The position numbers and the translations under genes are program-made. This document shows, one piece after another, positions 62,035-64,000 of a DNA stretch of 64,000 nt. This stretch comes from Lanius collurio. Taxonomy: Eukaryota; Chordata; Aves; Passeriformes; Laniidae. The stretch lies in NCBI GenBank assembly GCA_020086605.1, contig JACBWW010000015.1, positions 7,523,513 through 7,587,512 of the forward strand, read 5' to 3'. The notes beneath the pieces were generated by a model. The model saw nothing but the letters and a program-made list of their open reading frames with translations, was not told where the DNA came from and did no database searches. Within the stretch, counting starts at the first letter, position 1. Every line of letters starts with the position of its first letter.

Positions 62035-64000
62035 CAATTAGTGAAGACACATCAATGCTGAAGCAAATCATTGCCTAATAAAGGGAATCCCAAGATGGAG
62101 CAAAGACTGTTGATTAGGAACACGCAGACATGTTATCAAAGATTATGTTGGGCAAGACAGCATAATATAAAAGAGAGAGAATGGCAGTTACCACCAAAAC
62201 AAGAACAGTGTTGAACTGTCCAAAGAGAGTATTTATTAAATACAGGTATAGGTAACCTCTTATATTGTAGAGGCCAATATGGAGAAAATAAAGTAGACAA
62301 CAGTGGAAAAACATGGTTCAAAACTATCTAGTTTTGCACTTCTGGTGGTGCTGAAATAAGAGTTCTTGTTGTTTATAACCATCCTGTGACCAAGTGCAAG
62401 TCTTACATTTTACTGCTAAGAAATCATTTTTTATATGTTAGCATCTTTCCTTTAAACTACTGATTTTCCATACAATGGTGCATATTTTTCAGTTTAGGGC
62501 CAAAATGAGACATTCTAAAATTCTGATGCAAGATCATGTGTTTCACTCTTTTTTTTCCCCACTTTTGTCCATCTGTACATTTTCATCCCTTATTCAGCTT
62601 CTTCAAATAAAAATAGTAGCTTCAGTCAAGCAAAAATTTTTAAAGGGAAAAGAAAATCAAGAATGAAGAAGAAATAATTGACAATAAAAACAATAGCTTC
62701 CTAAAGCATTTTTTGTCTTCATGTAATTGTTTTTTGAAAATTTATTTAAATATAATTTAATTACTAATATTTTCATAAACCATTTCTTACTCAACTTCCT
62801 AAGAGAGCAGCTTTTACTGTGGTGCTGTGTGTTTGTCTGTTTATCCCTTCTGCACAGCGTTCTGAATCTATCAGCAAATTTCAGCCATATTTGAAGTAAA
62901 GCACTTAGAGAGATTCCCATGACAGTTGTCCACAACATAGGTCTCCATGGCCACATGCAGCCTTGGCTTCTGAGCAGCTAAGATTCCGTGTGTCCTGCTG
63001 AGTGGCAGCCAAAAGGCAGGAGCCAGTTTGCCTGTCAGCACACTCATAAACTAATGAAGACCTGCTTATTTAGGGCCTGCCAGCAACAGAAGATGGGGAA
63101 GAGGATCCTGGACTAGCCCCTAGTTCAGGAGTGAAATTTTACTTCTTGAACAGCTATTTATAAACCTAAGTACCCAAAATATCAGCAATTTGAACAGCAG
63201 CACTTTAGCTCTTTTGTAAAAAGAGAAATCATCATTGGGAATCTGTCTGTCTCCCAAACTCCGGGAAGAAAAATTACCAAAATATTCCATTCATGATTGG
63301 AATGTCTGCTGTCTGTACACAACACATAATATTCAATCTCATCATTCCTTAAATTATATACCTCAAATCTTCTCTTTCAATGGACACATCAAACTGTGAT
63401 TATAGCTATGCAGCAAAATTGAAAATATACTTCCTTTACAATTTGGTGTAGATTTTTAACAGTATTATCAGAAAATTTAAGTCTGCCTGGACTTTAGTAA
63501 AACCATATCTACCTCTGCAAATGTTATTATTAGGATGTATATAGATTATGCAATCAAGTCAATTATAATTACTTTGGAGAATAATAGCACGTGGCATTTT
63601 CAATACCAATAGTATTTCAAAAGTATCCATAATAAATTTCTAGACATAATCCAACCAATTTCCTGTCTTTGAAATAGGATTTTCTTCTTTCCTGAAGGTG
63701 AAAAACCTATTTCCATTTTTTTCAGTTCAAAACTGAGTTAGACTGCACTTTTAATGTAATTTGTTTTCTTAGTATAATTAAAACTATAACTATCTTTCAA
63801 TAAATGCATTAACAATGCAAAATGAGAGATTTATTAACATCTTAATCTCCAATTATGTTTTGCAAGCCACAGTTGCTGGCATAAGTACTGGGGATCCTAT
63901 TGAAAAAACAGAACCTTTCTGTACAACTGCTTATTTCGAGATCTTATTTATTGAATTACTCCAGTCCTACCACATTAATGACTTGTTAATTATAGTCTTC
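62035..64000. other. AT-rich unique DNA to the window end
   Basis: No gene or repeat recognised. The stretch 62930-63130 is richer in G and C and less degenerate in appearance, but no coding motif is visible. The 99-codon minus-strand frame at 62657-62956 has no recognised domain. Confidence 0.55.

Noticed and set aside
1..64000. Bacterial-type features such as operons, CRISPR arrays, ribosome binding sites or phage genes
   Set aside because: The composition, CR1 and LTR repeats and lack of dense coding show vertebrate chromosomal DNA; no such features are present.

Overview
The window looks like AT-rich, non-coding DNA from a bird, most likely a songbird or other neoavian. The evidence is the repeats. 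There are five fragments of the avian/reptilian LINE CR1 and several long terminal repeats (LTRs) of avian endogenous retrovirus type. There are no mammalian SINEs or L1 elements and no bacterial gene structure. No recognisable protein-coding gene, tRNA, rRNA or CRISPR array was found on either strand. The short open frames scattered through the window mostly look like chance frames in AT-rich DNA or frames running through repeats. The region therefore reads as a gene desert or a very large intron.

Layout: 1-7.75 kb is single-copy AT-rich DNA with one exon-like block on the minus strand (2250-2379). From 7.75 to 12.2 kb is a repeat cluster: a truncated minus-strand LTR (7752-8022), a nearly full-length LTR of the same family (9898-11254) carrying an internal 39-bp tandem repeat and a nested 220-bp LTR-like insertion (10980-11199), then a minus-strand CR1 3' end (11449-12160). 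From 12.2 to 22.4 kb is mostly unique, with A- and T-rich tracts and a homeodomain-motif-rich stretch near 16 kb. A plus-strand CR1 with large internal deletions lies at 22390-23430, and a second plus-strand CR1 3' end at 32570-33252. From 33.3 to 51.4 kb is mostly unique, with exon-like blocks, a possible conserved enhancer at 44480-44660 and a double poly(A) tract at 46.8 kb. A small minus-strand CR1 lies at 51380-51662. A second LTR cluster follows: a probable 189-bp solo LTR at 55299-55487, and a CpG-containing LTR with promoter motifs and three consecutive hairpins ending at 56658. After a 395-base assembly gap (57189-57583) comes an inverted, fold-back LTR composite (58302-58907). A last CR1 3' end lies at 61897-62034.

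The open question is whether a spliced transcript crosses the window. Three minus-strand blocks (38958-38990, 30087-30185, 2250-2379) each have a good acceptor with a pyrimidine tract and a near-consensus donor. The last two share one open frame when joined. Comparable blocks also occur on the plus strand, and some are expected by chance in 64 kb, so they are listed as candidates only. Repeat calls rest on recalled family consensus features and were not checked by a database search.
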